Part shown: positions 43,553 through 54,402 of the stretch, piece by piece
Layout: every line of letters starts with the position of its first letter
How positions within the stretch are numbered: position 1 is the stretch's first letter
DNA from: Catenaria anguillulae PL171
Taxonomy: Eukaryota > Blastocladiomycota > Blastocladiomycetes > Blastocladiales > Catenariaceae
Assembly (NCBI GenBank): GCA_002102555.1
Contig: MCFL01000011.1
Span: 124,001 to 188,000 of the forward strand
Direction of reading: 5' to 3'
Length of the DNA stretch: 64,000 nt
Program-made: the position numbers and the translations under genes
The notes under the pieces: generated by a model
Databases searched by the model: none
Told to the model about the DNA's origin: nothing
What the model saw: only the letters and a program-made list of their open reading frames with translations

Positions 43553-45363
43553 ATGGGCAAAAAATCCAAGAAATCTGCGAGCAAGTCCAAATCCGGCAAG
43601 GAGTCTGCCGCCAACCGCAGCGAGAGCGCCGAAGCGGCCGTGACGGCGGAACGCGAAGCACTTGCTCGTCGACAGCTCTTGATTGCGACACTCAAGGCTG
43701 CAGCGCCAACGTTGGCAGAAGAGCTGGGGGATATGAATGAAATTCAGTTGAGGGAACGGTATGTTGATGGCTGTGGCTTGTCATGCATGGACCTTGCCCG
43801 TGTTGAGCTGACGGTTGGCGCGGTTCGCTCCAAGGGCAGATTGCGCGAGTTGGATGACGAGTTGCACGAATACAAAGAGCTTGTCGAGGAGTGGTGCGTG
43901 ATCTGTCCCATTCGCATTGCTGTATTGCAGCTGATCATGTTAAACCCACCCACAGCAAGAAAGAAAACGAAGACCTGCGACAAGAGATTGAAGATGCCCA
44001 ACGCGACTCTGCTGAATACACTGCCTACTTACTCCTCAAGCGAGCCGAGAAGCAAGCTGTCATCGACCGAATGCAAGGCGACCATGCGCAGTCGTTGGCC
44101 GAGTATCAAAGAAAGCGGACCGAGCTTGAAACAAAGCTAAGCAAAGAGGCGCAAGGTAACTCGTTGAGGTGCCACTCGTGTGCATGCCGACGTGTAGGTA
44201 ACACAAAGGTGTCGAATTGAACAGATTTGACAGAAAAGATTGCTGTTCTGCAAGAAAAACTCGATTCCAAAAATCAAGAAATCGTCTCATTATCCGATGT
44301 GCTGGTATGTTCTTTGCACACACGAACCCACCTTGATGCGCACATTGACAATGTTTTTCTTGTTTTCTCGATGGACTAGCACCAACGCCAACGTCACGAG
44401 ACTCAACTCTCGGAACTCAAATCCGCTCTGGAAGCCGCCCAAGCAACCCATACTCGCCAAGTGCTTGCGCTCGAACGCACTCTGCTCGAAGAACGTGTCA
44501 GAGTCCAGCGCCGGAATGCCGCACGGGTGGCCGCCATGCAAGCGGCCGCACAGCACCAAGCGCTGACCTCGCTCGCCGAGCATACGAGCGAACTTTCGAC
44601 TGAAAATGAACGCATGGCCGCCGAGCTGAAAGAGGCTGTGGCGAGGACGCAGGCTATGCAGCGCGAGCGCACGAGGTTGGAAGAAGAGTGCAAGCGCTTG
44701 GAGAGGGAGGTGGAGGTCAGGGAACGGGTCGCGCGGGTGAGGCCCGGTGCAGCGGGAAAGGTAGAGGATAGTGTTGCGCACCGAGTTAGGCAGGCCGTTT
44801 CGGCGAATTCAGCAAAGGAGTCGTTGCTGTTGCAGCAGGAACGCGAAAAGCTGGATGCGAACAGTCCGGCACGGCGGATACGCGAGTTGAGCGGAGGCAA
44901 AGTGGGAACAGGAACGAATCCGCCAGAGAGTGGCGGTAGTGTTGGTGCCTCGTCAGTCAAGTCCAAGCAAGGTGTCCACGAGCCCAAGGGCAAACCACCA
45001 CCGTCATCCAGTCGCTCCCAACGTCGCGCTAAGCCACGCAGTCTCTCTGTTTCCGGCGCGTCAGTCGACTCGCACTTGCCTGCTCGGTCGTTGGCTGAAA
45101 CAACCCCAAAGGACAAACTCACCAGTCTCCGCAATCTTTTGCACAAGCCGCCCGCTGCGCTCCCCCTGGACATTGCGTTGGATCCCATTCAGTTTGCGTC
45201 CGATCAGCGGCTACTCGAGAAGGTGAGTGCAAAGACGGCCGCATTGATGCCAGGTGGTGGGCGGTCAAAGAGTCCGGTGCTTAGTTTGCCCAAAGTGCGG
45301 CCACATGGTGGGTCAGCGGGCTCGTCAACTTGTAGCATTCCTGGCGTCATTGACGATGATTGA
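43553..45363 (+). CDS. BBOF1/CCDC176-like coiled-coil protein (basal body)
   Basis: Five exons: 43553-43758, 43840-43893, 43956-44155, 44225-44304 and 44380-45363, with introns of 62-81 nt, about 507 aa, all phases consistent. It starts MGKKSKKSASKSKSGK, a Lys/Ser-rich head as in BBOF1. Coiled coil occupies residues ~55-330: LRELDDELHEYKELVEE, NEDLRQEIEDAQRDSAEYTA, IAVLQEKLDSKNQEIVSL, and the block from LEERVRVQRRNAARVAAMQ to STENERMAAELKEAV, which resembles the family's conserved domain. The C-terminus is disordered and basic with Ser-Pro sites. In ciliates and animals the protein anchors or orients basal bodies. The second exon's donor (GTGCGT) is my choice between two options. Confidence 0.6.
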
Positions 45364-45577
45364 AATGAAATTGGACAAAAAGGCTCTTTCTGTTACGTCT
45401 CCTTTGTCCAAGCTATTGGCCGTTGAGACGCATACAACTCGAGTTCGGGCCAAGCCTTTCGTGACTCAATCCTGCTATGGGTGGGAATCCAGCGTGCATT
45501 CCTTCAACCAATAGCAAAGGACAGGCAGACAAAAACAATGAGCTCTCCAACCGACATGAAGTTTCAAACGACCAAGT

Positions 45578-47611
45578 TCACCAAAAGAACACAAAATTCT
45601 CACCCGGCTCTTGTCGAACGTAACCGCCCTCCAGCGGCTGCAGACCTCCACCATTCTCGCACACCACACATGCCCCGTTCTTGGCACAAATATTTTTCAC
45701 ATTCGCCATGGCCGTCTGCGTGCCGGTCCTCAGCCCCCTTGGCGACTTCGATTCAGGGCCACGTGCTTGCACCCACTCCAATAAGCTGCCGCGAAACTGC
45801 ACCGGTGACAAGTTTGTCAAGCACCAATTCAAGGACGACGAATCCAACCCGAAAGTCCGCTGCTGCATGGCCGGTGTCATTGCTGCGAGCTCAATCATGC
45901 GATGCGTCAAGTAAAGAGGTTCCAGGCCAGCCGCCGTTCCTTTCGTGAACCACCAGTCCAACACGTCCGCACGGTTCCAGTATGCAGCGCGGTGCATGGC
46001 CACTTGAGTAAAGCGTGGAAAGTGATCCTGAATTGACGATTCTGCATGACTCGAGCACAAACGCTGAGCGCGGCTCAACCACCAATCCAAGATTCCAGGA
46101 TCTGCCGAAAGGTCAATGGGGCTCGGAATGGTGCCACCTAGGATGTCCGAGGCAGTGGGCAGTTTGAGATCCAACTGTGAGTCGTCCCACCATTGCAATA
46201 CGCATCGCGTCATCAGGCTGCTTGCTGTGGGCGGGCTCGCTTTGATCAGCCTGGCGCCACTGTAGCTCGAGTCAAGCGTACGGTCGCAGCTGGCCAGCGT
46301 CATGATCCGTGAGTCGTACTTGAGCTCTGAAATCATTCCATTGCGATCTGCGGCCAACCACCAATCCAGCAGCTCGATGTCTCGGCAAGTTGTTGCGCGA
46401 TGCAAAGCGACATTAGAGTACTTGAGCGGCAATCCGCTTTTCAACCACCAATCCAGTACTGGAATCGAGTCGCACAAGTCCACCGCCAATTCCGAGTACA
46501 CCACAGGCAGACTTCGCGATTCTTGCCGTTGAATCCAGCAATCCAACAGATCCACATGGCCAGCTTGGCTCGCCAAATCCATGATGCGCTCGCAGACAAT
46601 GACCACCTCCTCAATCATTGATCCCGCAAACAATTGTGGCGCAGGCCGCCGCCGAGCAACAAACTTCACCAGGTCCAACTCACACACTTGCGCACACGCA
46701 TCCACCATTACAAAGTCCCCATCACGCACAGCTTGCTCGACCCAATTCCAATCCCATTTTGCTTCGCCCTGCCACAACCGATTCCAGTGACGCGCCAACC
46801 ACCGCAGCACTGCCACATTGCGCGCCACAAATACTTGTTTTGTCGCCTGCGTTACCTTTCCCTCGGTCCACGCTTGCGACAAGTCCAGTCCCGACTCGAC
46901 CACCCAAAATTCGAGCATATCGGCGCCACGCATCCCCGAAAGTGCGCAAGCGGCTTGCACGATGGTTGGATCATTCGGCGACAAGAGCTGACGAGACCCG
47001 AAAGCAATCACCTCGTCGCGCCAATTCGCTTGAATCCATCGCAGCACATTAACGTGACCGCGCGTGTAGGCCGCTTTGACTAGTAGGTCGAGTCGAATCG
47101 GCGACGACTCGAAATCTCCGAGCCAGTGTTGGATCAAGCCAAACCGATGAGCGGCTTCGAGAGCGTCAGCGCGGCCCTTGGCCGCAGCATTCGTCGGTGG
47201 CCACGCGTGCGACAACAGTGGCAAGATGGCACGAGCGACGGGTTGGATGTCATGAGAAGCGAGGACTAGGAGGTTGGTGAGTGCTTGGGTCGTCTTGCCA
47301 TTGACAGCGATATGGCTGCGGCGCTTGCTGCTCGTTGCGGGCTGGGAGCGGTTGGCAATTGAAGCGACAATGAGGGCGGCGGCGGTCATGAGAACGGATT
47401 CAATGAGTTCGAGCGGCAGCCAGCAGTCTGTGCTTGGATTCGATGCCCGGTCGGCATTGCTGGCGCCGCGATGTTCGTTTGCGACATGATCGTTCGAGAT
47501 TGAAAGCTGGGCAACAGCAAGCGTCAAGGCCTTGTTATCATCATCATGATGGGACAGACCAGGAGCAGGCGCAGGCATGGTCGTTATTGCGATTTCATTG
47601 AGGACTGGCAT
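45578..47611 (-). CDS. Ankyrin-like LDWW-repeat protein, paralogue 1
   Basis: A single-exon 677-aa protein. The N-terminal 80 residues are disordered, then LPLELIESVLMTAAALIV, a helix with F-box-like spacing. The rest consists of degenerate helical repeats with the recurring core [IV]LxWW or LRW[IL]: NVLRWIQANW, RGADMLEFWVVESG, AVLRWLARHW, PVLDWWLKSGLPLKYS, ELLDWWLAADRNG, GILDWWLSRAQRL, DVLDWWFTKG. They look like ankyrin repeats that lost the loop consensus. The C-terminus ends VQFRGSLLEW and GGYVRQEPGENFVFF, shared with the paralogues. Function is unknown; substrate recruitment is a guess from the F-box-like head. Confidence 0.8.
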   Translation of the reverse strand: MPVLNEIAITTMPAPAPGLSHHDDDNKALTLAVAQLSISNDHVANEHRGASNADRASNPSTDCWLPLELIESVLMTAAALIVASIANRSQPATSSKRRSHIAVNGKTTQALTNLLVLASHDIQPVARAILPLLSHAWPPTNAAAKGRADALEAAHRFGLIQHWLGDFESSPIRLDLLVKAAYTRGHVNVLRWIQANWRDEVIAFGSRQLLSPNDPTIVQAACALSGMRGADMLEFWVVESGLDLSQAWTEGKVTQATKQVFVARNVAVLRWLARHWNRLWQGEAKWDWNWVEQAVRDGDFVMVDACAQVCELDLVKFVARRRPAPQLFAGSMIEEVVIVCERIMDLASQAGHVDLLDCWIQRQESRSLPVVYSELAVDLCDSIPVLDWWLKSGLPLKYSNVALHRATTCRDIELLDWWLAADRNGMISELKYDSRIMTLASCDRTLDSSYSGARLIKASPPTASSLMTRCVLQWWDDSQLDLKLPTASDILGGTIPSPIDLSADPGILDWWLSRAQRLCSSHAESSIQDHFPRFTQVAMHRAAYWNRADVLDWWFTKGTAAGLEPLYLTHRMIELAAMTPAMQQRTFGLDSSSLNWCLTNLSPVQFRGSLLEWVQARGPESKSPRGLRTGTQTAMANVKNICAKNGACVVCENGGGLQPLEGGYVRQEPGENFVFFW

Positions 47612-47985
47612 TCATGCCGCCAGTCGGTAAGAACGGCGTTATCGTCATCAGCCGGCCACGGCCCCTCACGCTCCCACGATTCGTTAAATATACAGCACCC
47701 TCTCTCTACTCACACATAATCCCCAATGGGACTCAGCGTAATGGATTGCCTCGCATTCAAAGTGTCTCTTTCGTCGGCCACTATAATACACTCTCGTCTC
47801 GACTTTTTCGCCACGGAGCATCGATGAGAAGATTGCAATGCAAGCCGCGAGGAGACTGCATGGATGAATGATAAATACGACAACAGTAAAACAAGGCAAA
47901 ACATGGCTCTGGCACTGAGCCCGTCACGTTTTCACACAACAGCCATATTCAACTCGAGAACGTCAAATCACCCACCTATCTCCGT
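47612..47985. other. Intergenic region
   Basis: No gene. It holds the promoter of paralogue 1 and the 3' flank of the M13 peptidase gene. Confidence 0.4.
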
Positions 47986-50900
47986 TTACCACAACACACA
48001 CTTCTTTTCCGGGTTCATGGGCGCGCCTCTCTTACACTTCCACGCCTTGGCAAACTCGTCACTGTTTTGCACAGCCGCATTCACGCGCACAAACCCAGGA
48101 CTATGCGGATCCGTGCGAATCTGATTCAAGCTGGCTTCGGGCCGCATCTTGCCGCACCACACGTGCGCAAACCCAAGGAAAAATAGCTGCTCCTGCGTTG
48201 TCGCAGGTAACCCAGGCAACCGCACATCGGCTTGGTCCTTTGTGGCTGCGCGCCACGCTGCCCACGACTGCGACACGCCGCCATTGTCGGCCAAGTTCTC
48301 GCCCAGCGTGAGCTTGCCGTTGACGTGGACCTTGCGACCCATTGGGTCCGTGATGAAGAATCCAGAGTATTGGTCCACAAAGCATTTAGCGCGCGCCTCA
48401 AACTCGCGCGCGGTTTGGTTGCCCCACCAGTCGACGAGCTTACCCTGGTCATCGTACCACCGGCCATTGTTGTCGAAGGCGTGGCCGAGCTCGTGGCCTG
48501 CGACGACGCCAATGGCGCCATAGTTGAGGGCAGCTGGAATGTTGGATGAGAAGAAGGGCGGTTGAAGGATACCGGCGGGGAATACAATCTGAGAGAAAAA
48601 GAAAGCTCGGGTGCGTGAGGAGAAAGCAGAAATTACGACATCTTTGACAAAGAGAATAAAAAAAAAATACCTCATTGTGCGACGGGTTGTAGTACGCATT
48701 GACCGTGGCCGGCGTCATGCCCCACTCCTTGTAATCCGTCGGCTTGCCAAGCTTCTTCCACTCGTCTCTAACGGCCTCCCTGGTTGCCCGGGCCACATTG
48801 CCAAAATGATCGCCTGTCTTGATGTCCAGGCCAGCATACTCTTCGACGACCCGGGTCACATTGGTAATCATATCGGGATACCCAACCTTGCGATCCAACG
48901 CCTTTGCCTTCTTCTTTGCCTTTTCCCTCGTCTCTGCATCCAACCACTGCAACGCATCGAGGCGGCGGTCAAACGCTTCAAGAATGCCACGAATCACGGC
49001 ACGCGCCTGGTCACGCGACGCCCCAGGGAACGCACGCGACACAAACCACCTGCCAGTGGCCAAGCCCATGGTGCGATCCGCAACGGCCAAACACTCGTCC
49101 TCCCTGGGCGGATGCGTGCCAGGTGCCAGCCCATACACGGCTTGGCGCAGCTTGGCCAGCACATCTTGCGACTGCTTGTCGGCAGCTCCCACGTATGCGG
49201 CCACAGCACGCCAAGCAAAGTAGGCGTTGAGGACGTCGGCGGGCGTGCGCTGGACAATGGCGTCAATGGCCTTGAGATACGCGGGCGTCGCGACAATGAC
49301 CACGTCGTTGGGCCCGAGTCCCGTGGAGGCACCGTTGCGGACGGCGAGTAAGGGAAGAAAGTCGAGCCAGTTGATGATGGGCGACATGGACGAGAGTTGC
49401 GCAATCGTGGTCGGGTTGTATGTCTTTGTGGGATCACCCAGGTCTTCCGACGGCATGTACTCCTTGGCGAGCGCTGATTCAAACGCAACAATGCCGCGGG
49501 CAAGTGCGGCCCAGTCGGGTTTGCCTGGGGCAGGCGCAGGTGCAGGCTCTTTTTTCCTTGGCGGCGCTGGGATCGGGTCTTGCGGCCGGTTCGGATCCTC
49601 AGGCGTGTGCGGGTCCTTTGGGTCGCGCGGCGGCGGCAAGTTGGGATCCTCCGGGATGGTCGGATCGGGCTTGTGGGGCTTCTTGTGCTTCTTGTTGCTG
49701 TTAGGCGCCCGCTTCATGAGGCGCGCGGGGAGGTACACGTCAATCACGTCCTCTTCCTCACTGCCCACCAACAGCTTAAGCTCATCCTGGACATTGTCAC
49801 CACCCGTGGACTCTGCCGGCTTATTGCCACCATACAAGTAGGTAAACATGGCCTCGATCGCGTCGCCATACACCTTGAGGTACCGCTCCTCCTCATAATA
49901 CTCCTTGGCCGGCAGCCCAAGTCCAGCCTGTGCCACCTGCACCACCTGCTTTGTTGGATTGCGGTCATCCGATGTGACGCCCACGCCGAAAATGGAGTCG
50001 ACGCCGAGCTCGTGCTGCTCGGCAAGCACTTTTGCGAGCGCCAAACGGTCGATGCCGCCCTTGGCCCCCGCGGGCTTGAGCACAGAGAGGAACTTGTCTG
50101 CAAGCTCCTTGAGCGGTGCGGCACCGCGCTGGTTGATGACCGCCTCGTTGAGGCAAGTCGAGTAAAGAGCGCGCGTCTTTTCAAAGAGAGACCGTTCGGC
50201 TTGTTGTAAGTCACCGTCTTCCTCGGCCGACGACGATGACGAGGAGGCAAAGGGCGAGATGGCCGGCGGAGTGTCGGATTCGAGGATTTGGCGAATCACA
50301 CGCTTGTTGGCATCAAAGAGGGCATCAAAGGTGCCCACGCGAGACTTTGTGTCGGGCAAGTCGTGCGATTGTTCCCAGTTGCCACAAGAATACTTGTAGA
50401 AGTCTGTACGCGAAAGTTAGCAACGCGTTCGATGTGTGATTACATGGAGTGAGATCAAGGTTGCATCATGTGGCATGCATGATGCTGCGCAAAACAAGCA
50501 AGCACTGGACATACCATCGCACGGATCCACATTGGTATCAATAGCATCCAACAAGCGCGTCGACATGCGCACGCACTCGGGGGTCAAGCACCATTCGACC
50601 TCTGGACTCGGCGGCGGCACACCAGGCGCACCACCATTGTTAGGCGGCAACGTGCCTGGCGCCTTGTCCCTGCCAGGCGGGCCAGCACGGTTCCGCAAGC
50701 TCGACGCGTACAGTCCCAAGAGCACAGCACACGCCACAAACAAGCCCAAGGACACGCCCAGAAGGACGCGTTCAAGGGGCGACCGGGGCTTGGACGTCCA
50801 GGCCGTCAGCGGCGACGCCGTGTTGGGCGGCGAACGGGCAGCGGCCGCCGCGCCGCCGGCACGTGCAGGGCTACGGCTGCCAGGGGCTCGGTTGCGCGCG

Positions 50901-51103
50901 GCAGGCGACGCGTTGAGCAGCAGGGGGCGTTGTGCTTCAACGTCGGGGTTGGGGTCATCGAGGTCATCCAGATCGGCCGGCGGATGGGCGGTGGCGGCAG
51001 AGTTGTTGGCGACGACCGTCGGGTGCGGGTGTGGGCTCGAGTTACCAGACCCGGAGCCAGGACCGGCGGGGCGGCCGGGCGAGGCGTGCGGCGTGGAGGA
51101 CAT
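47986..51103 (-). CDS. M13 (neprilysin-like) zinc metallopeptidase, type II membrane protein
   Basis: Exons are 51103-50515, 50403-48671 and 48588-47986 (introns 111 and 82 nt), about 974 aa. A disordered cytosolic head precedes one membrane anchor (VLLGVSLGLFVACAVLLGLY, about residues 130-150). The luminal or extracellular domain begins WCLTPECVRMSTRLLDAI and DPCDGDFYKYSCGNWE, the M13 start. The active site is VVAGHELGHAFD (HExxH) with the third ligand in GENLADNGG. The protein ends KKCVLW, the family CxxW motif. Substrates are small peptides outside the cell. Unusual: a ~65-residue Pro/Lys/Asp-rich insertion (KHKKPHKPDPTIPEDPNLPP and onward) splits the N-terminal half of the catalytic region. 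Confidence 0.93.
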
Positions 51104-51692
51104 GGTGGGAGTGAGTGGCCAGTGAGTGAATGAATGAATGGATGCTGAGGGAGTGAATGGAAAGGTCGGTCAAGCAAAGAGGGGACGCGCGAGACGAGAC
51201 GTTGACGAAAGACATGAAAACAAGTAAGGCCCAGGGAGTCGCGGGTCAAGTGTGCGGCTGCAGCACGGCGTGCAGCAGAGTGCAGCAAAGGCGATGAAAG
51301 CACGTAACTGAACGCTTCGCAATGCACGCAATCGCAAGGAGTCATGACTTGCCGCACGGGATGGCTTGACCCGACCTCAATCCTCAATGTCATTGCCTGT
51401 GAACCTGCACGTGATGCTGAAGCTGGGTCGCCGATCTGTTGGGGTGATCGTGGATCTGTGCGGACGCAAACATAAAATGAATGGAAATGGAAAAGCAAAT
51501 GTAATATTTATCATGTGAATGGATCGCAACCGCAACCACAACCCGAGGCAATCCAACATTCGACTCGTGTATCACTGATCAGAACACTCGGATCCGTCGA
51601 CTGTCCGCACACCATTCCCGCAGCCCCAATCTTAATCCTTCGCCGGCCGGGACAGCCCTTTTTTTTTTCTTCCGTTGTGATCTGCCAGCCAT
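51104..51692. promoter_or_regulatory. Divergent promoter region, M13 peptidase and Gln-rich gene
   Basis: Outward-facing starts on both sides. A T10 run at about 51660-51670 lies just upstream of the Gln-rich ATG. No gene inside. Confidence 0.45.
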
Positions 51693-54155
51693 ATGTCACT
51701 GTCTCTTGCCGTGCCGGGTTCTGCCTCGGCCGCAGTCGTCCCTAGCTCCAGCTCGGGCATGGGCTCGGCCGCGCACTCTGTGTCGCCATCGCCCGTTCCC
51801 TTTGCCAACACAACAAAGTCAGCTCCTCCCACGCTTCTCCTCGATACGGCTTCCATTGAGCCCATCCGGCCCACATCTCTCACGGACGTTCTTCGAAACC
51901 TTCGAGCCGTCCTCGAGCCCCCTTCCCAACTTACAACGACCGGTTTGGTTGCTGCTGACACCTGGACCAAACTCATTTCCGGAGAGCCAGGCTCCGGCTA
52001 CCCAACACTGCAATCCTTCCAATCCGCGTTCGAGCAAATGTGCCACGCCGCATGGCTTTCCTCCTCCTCATCCCCATCCTCGCCATCTGCGCGCCACGCA
52101 CTCATCGCCTACTGGCGTCACGCCGTTGCGCTCATGGCCAAGCAATACGAGCGTCTCGCACCGCCCGAGCGCATCTCGCCCGCAGACCGTGCCGCCCCAC
52201 GCATCACGCGTCCATGGCTGCAGACCACTGCCATTGCGCACCGAAAAGAAGACCGAACATATTTGTACTCTGGCGTCGACCGATCGGGCGTCCCGCCACA
52301 GGAACCCGACGCCAAACACGCATTCCGCCTGGGCATCACGCCCATCGCTTCCTCCTCCACGAGCAGCGACCAAGATGGTGACCAGCACACGCTGGGCCAG
52401 CTCATCAAGTCACCACGGCCACCGCCCGCTGCCACCTCGTCCGCAACCAAGCGTCGGCAACCGTCCGATCCCGACCCGCTGTCCATGCCCGACCCACTCC
52501 CGCGCCGCCCACACAAACTCATGCGTTTCCTCGACTTTGGACCCTACGCCGCGTTTGCGCCCACGCTCGACGGATCCAATGCACAAGTCGACGCGCTCGA
52601 CTCGCAAGCCGTGCTCATGCGCCATGCACACGTCAAGGAGGCTGCCCACCAAGCGTTCCGCGAGGCCGTTGTGCAAGCCGGGCGTGTCCAAATTCACGCG
52701 CACACGAGTGCTGCCGCCAATGTGGATGAGCACGTGGACCCCGCCGACTTGATTGCATCCTACTTGGGCATGCTGGCCCAAGTCCAGTCGGCACGCTTGC
52801 TTGCCGACCCGCACCTCGGGCCCGTGCCCGAGGAGGTGGCGCTTGCACGGAGAATTGAGCGCATGTTGGTCGAGGCAGTCGCCGCAAAGCCGCCAAAGGA
52901 TGTGGTCAAGGATATTGACGCCGAGGTCGAGCCTGTCAGGCAAGTGGTCCGTGCCGCCCGGCCAAAGGCGCACATCCGCGGCACGATTCAAGTCGTCCCT
53001 CCGGCGGCGCCTGTGGCGCCCGTTGCGGGTGTTTCGGCGCTGGGGTTTGTGGATCCGCGTGCAGTGGCTGCAGCTGCGGCGGCGGCGGCGGCAGTGTCGG
53101 CCCCTGGAACTAAGCAAGGGACCAAGGTTGACGGCGGAAAACAAGGTGCAAGCATGCACCCGCCATCAACGGGTCCTGTGGCCTCGCAACAACGGCCTGG
53201 TTCGCGGCCAATTGTCTCGGCAGCATCCAAGCCCATTGCCTCGCCCATGCCCATGCCCATGCCCATGCAAACACATTCGACGGGTGGAAGCACGGGCGGC
53301 AGCATGTCGCCTCCAACACTCCCGCGCATGCTTGCGCCTGGGACCCCCTATGCGCAACACCAAGGAGCGGCCGTCGCGGCATACCAGACGCCGCAAAATC
53401 AGCAGCAGCAAGCAGCCATGTATTCGGCCATGCTCGCGCAACAGCAGCAGATACAGTTTCAGCAACAACAGCAGCGCGTTGCTGCGGCGGCGGCCGCCAT
53501 GTCTGCTGCCGCCGTGACTTCCACGCCTGCACCCGCGGCAGCAACTCCCGCCACCATGTACACGCCGACGCCGACGCCCACGACAAGTGCGGCTTATCAG
53601 CAGCAAATGCCGCCGCAGCAGATGCATCTTCAACAAGCATGGCAACAGCAATTGGCAGGTTACACAACAACATCGTCGAATCCGCCATCCGGATCCGTCA
53701 CGCCCGTCTTGGCCACGGCACCCGTGGGCGTGGGCGTGGGCATGGGCGGCACCAGTAGCGGGTATCGGGTACCGACACAAGCAACGGGCGGAAGCGTCGT
53801 GTCGGCACATTCAACGGGTGGCGGCATGTCGCCGCCCGTGCTACCCATCAACACTGGCGGCGGTACGCCCGGATTTGCGTATGGGCAGCCGCAGGCACAA
53901 GTGCCAGGGACCTCGGCGGCGCACATGCAGCAGCAGCAGCAGCAGCAACAACAACAACAACAACAACAGCAGCAGCAGAATGCGTATATGGCGGCGGCGC
54001 AGTTGCAACAACAACAACAGCAGCAGCAGCAGCAAGTGCAGATGCAGCAAATGTATCAGCAGCAACAAGCACAGTTTGCGCAGCAACAGCAGCAGCAGCA
54101 GATGACGTCGGGTGCGGGTGGCATGGTGTACCAGCAGCAGCCGCAGATGCAGTAG
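51693..54155 (+). CDS. Gln-rich low-complexity protein of unknown function
   Basis: A single-exon 820-aa protein. Residues ~60-160 form a compact helical part (LTDVLRNLRAVLEP, TLQSFQSAFEQMCHAAW, ARHALIAYWRHAVALMAKQY) whose helix pattern is faintly like a bromodomain, but no Tyr-Asn pocket is visible. Residues ~300-430 hold a second structured stretch (HKLMRFLDFGPYAAFAPTLD, LIASYLGMLAQVQSARLL). From ~450 on it is low-complexity: poly-Ala, PMPMPMPM, and glutamine runs up to about 17 in a row (53929-53978 by position). The composition is typical of transcription co-regulators. No confident family. Confidence 0.6.
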   Translation: MSLSLAVPGSASAAVVPSSSSGMGSAAHSVSPSPVPFANTTKSAPPTLLLDTASIEPIRPTSLTDVLRNLRAVLEPPSQLTTTGLVAADTWTKLISGEPGSGYPTLQSFQSAFEQMCHAAWLSSSSSPSSPSARHALIAYWRHAVALMAKQYERLAPPERISPADRAAPRITRPWLQTTAIAHRKEDRTYLYSGVDRSGVPPQEPDAKHAFRLGITPIASSSTSSDQDGDQHTLGQLIKSPRPPPAATSSATKRRQPSDPDPLSMPDPLPRRPHKLMRFLDFGPYAAFAPTLDGSNAQVDALDSQAVLMRHAHVKEAAHQAFREAVVQAGRVQIHAHTSAAANVDEHVDPADLIASYLGMLAQVQSARLLADPHLGPVPEEVALARRIERMLVEAVAAKPPKDVVKDIDAEVEPVRQVVRAARPKAHIRGTIQVVPPAAPVAPVAGVSALGFVDPRAVAAAAAAAAAVSAPGTKQGTKVDGGKQGASMHPPSTGPVASQQRPGSRPIVSAASKPIASPMPMPMPMQTHSTGGSTGGSMSPPTLPRMLAPGTPYAQHQGAAVAAYQTPQNQQQQAAMYSAMLAQQQQIQFQQQQQRVAAAAAAMSAAAVTSTPAPAAATPATMYTPTPTPTTSAAYQQQMPPQQMHLQQAWQQQLAGYTTTSSNPPSGSVTPVLATAPVGVGVGMGGTSSGYRVPTQATGGSVVSAHSTGGGMSPPVLPINTGGGTPGFAYGQPQAQVPGTSAAHMQQQQQQQQQQQQQQQQQNAYMAAAQLQQQQQQQQQQVQMQQMYQQQQAQFAQQQQQQQMTSGAGGMVYQQQPQMQ

Positions 54156-54402
54156 ATTCGACTCGACGTGTTGCTTTATGTCCAATTGATGCACACATTT
54201 TTTTGGTTTTCTTGTTGTTCACTTGGCTTTCTCGTTTGCCGTTTACATATTTATTCACGGACTGGCAAGGCGAAGGCTGCGAGCAACGCATGTGTCTTTC
54301 GCAATCTTGGGCGTCGGGTCGTCACTCACCTCCAAGCTGGCTCCAACATGGACCAGATTATAGGCCCCGCATAGTTGGAAAAGTACACAACACTTGAATT
54401 CG

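Noticed and set aside
51880-52170. Bromodomain in the Gln-rich protein
   Set aside because: Helix spacing is suggestive, but the acetyl-lysine pocket residues are not visible.
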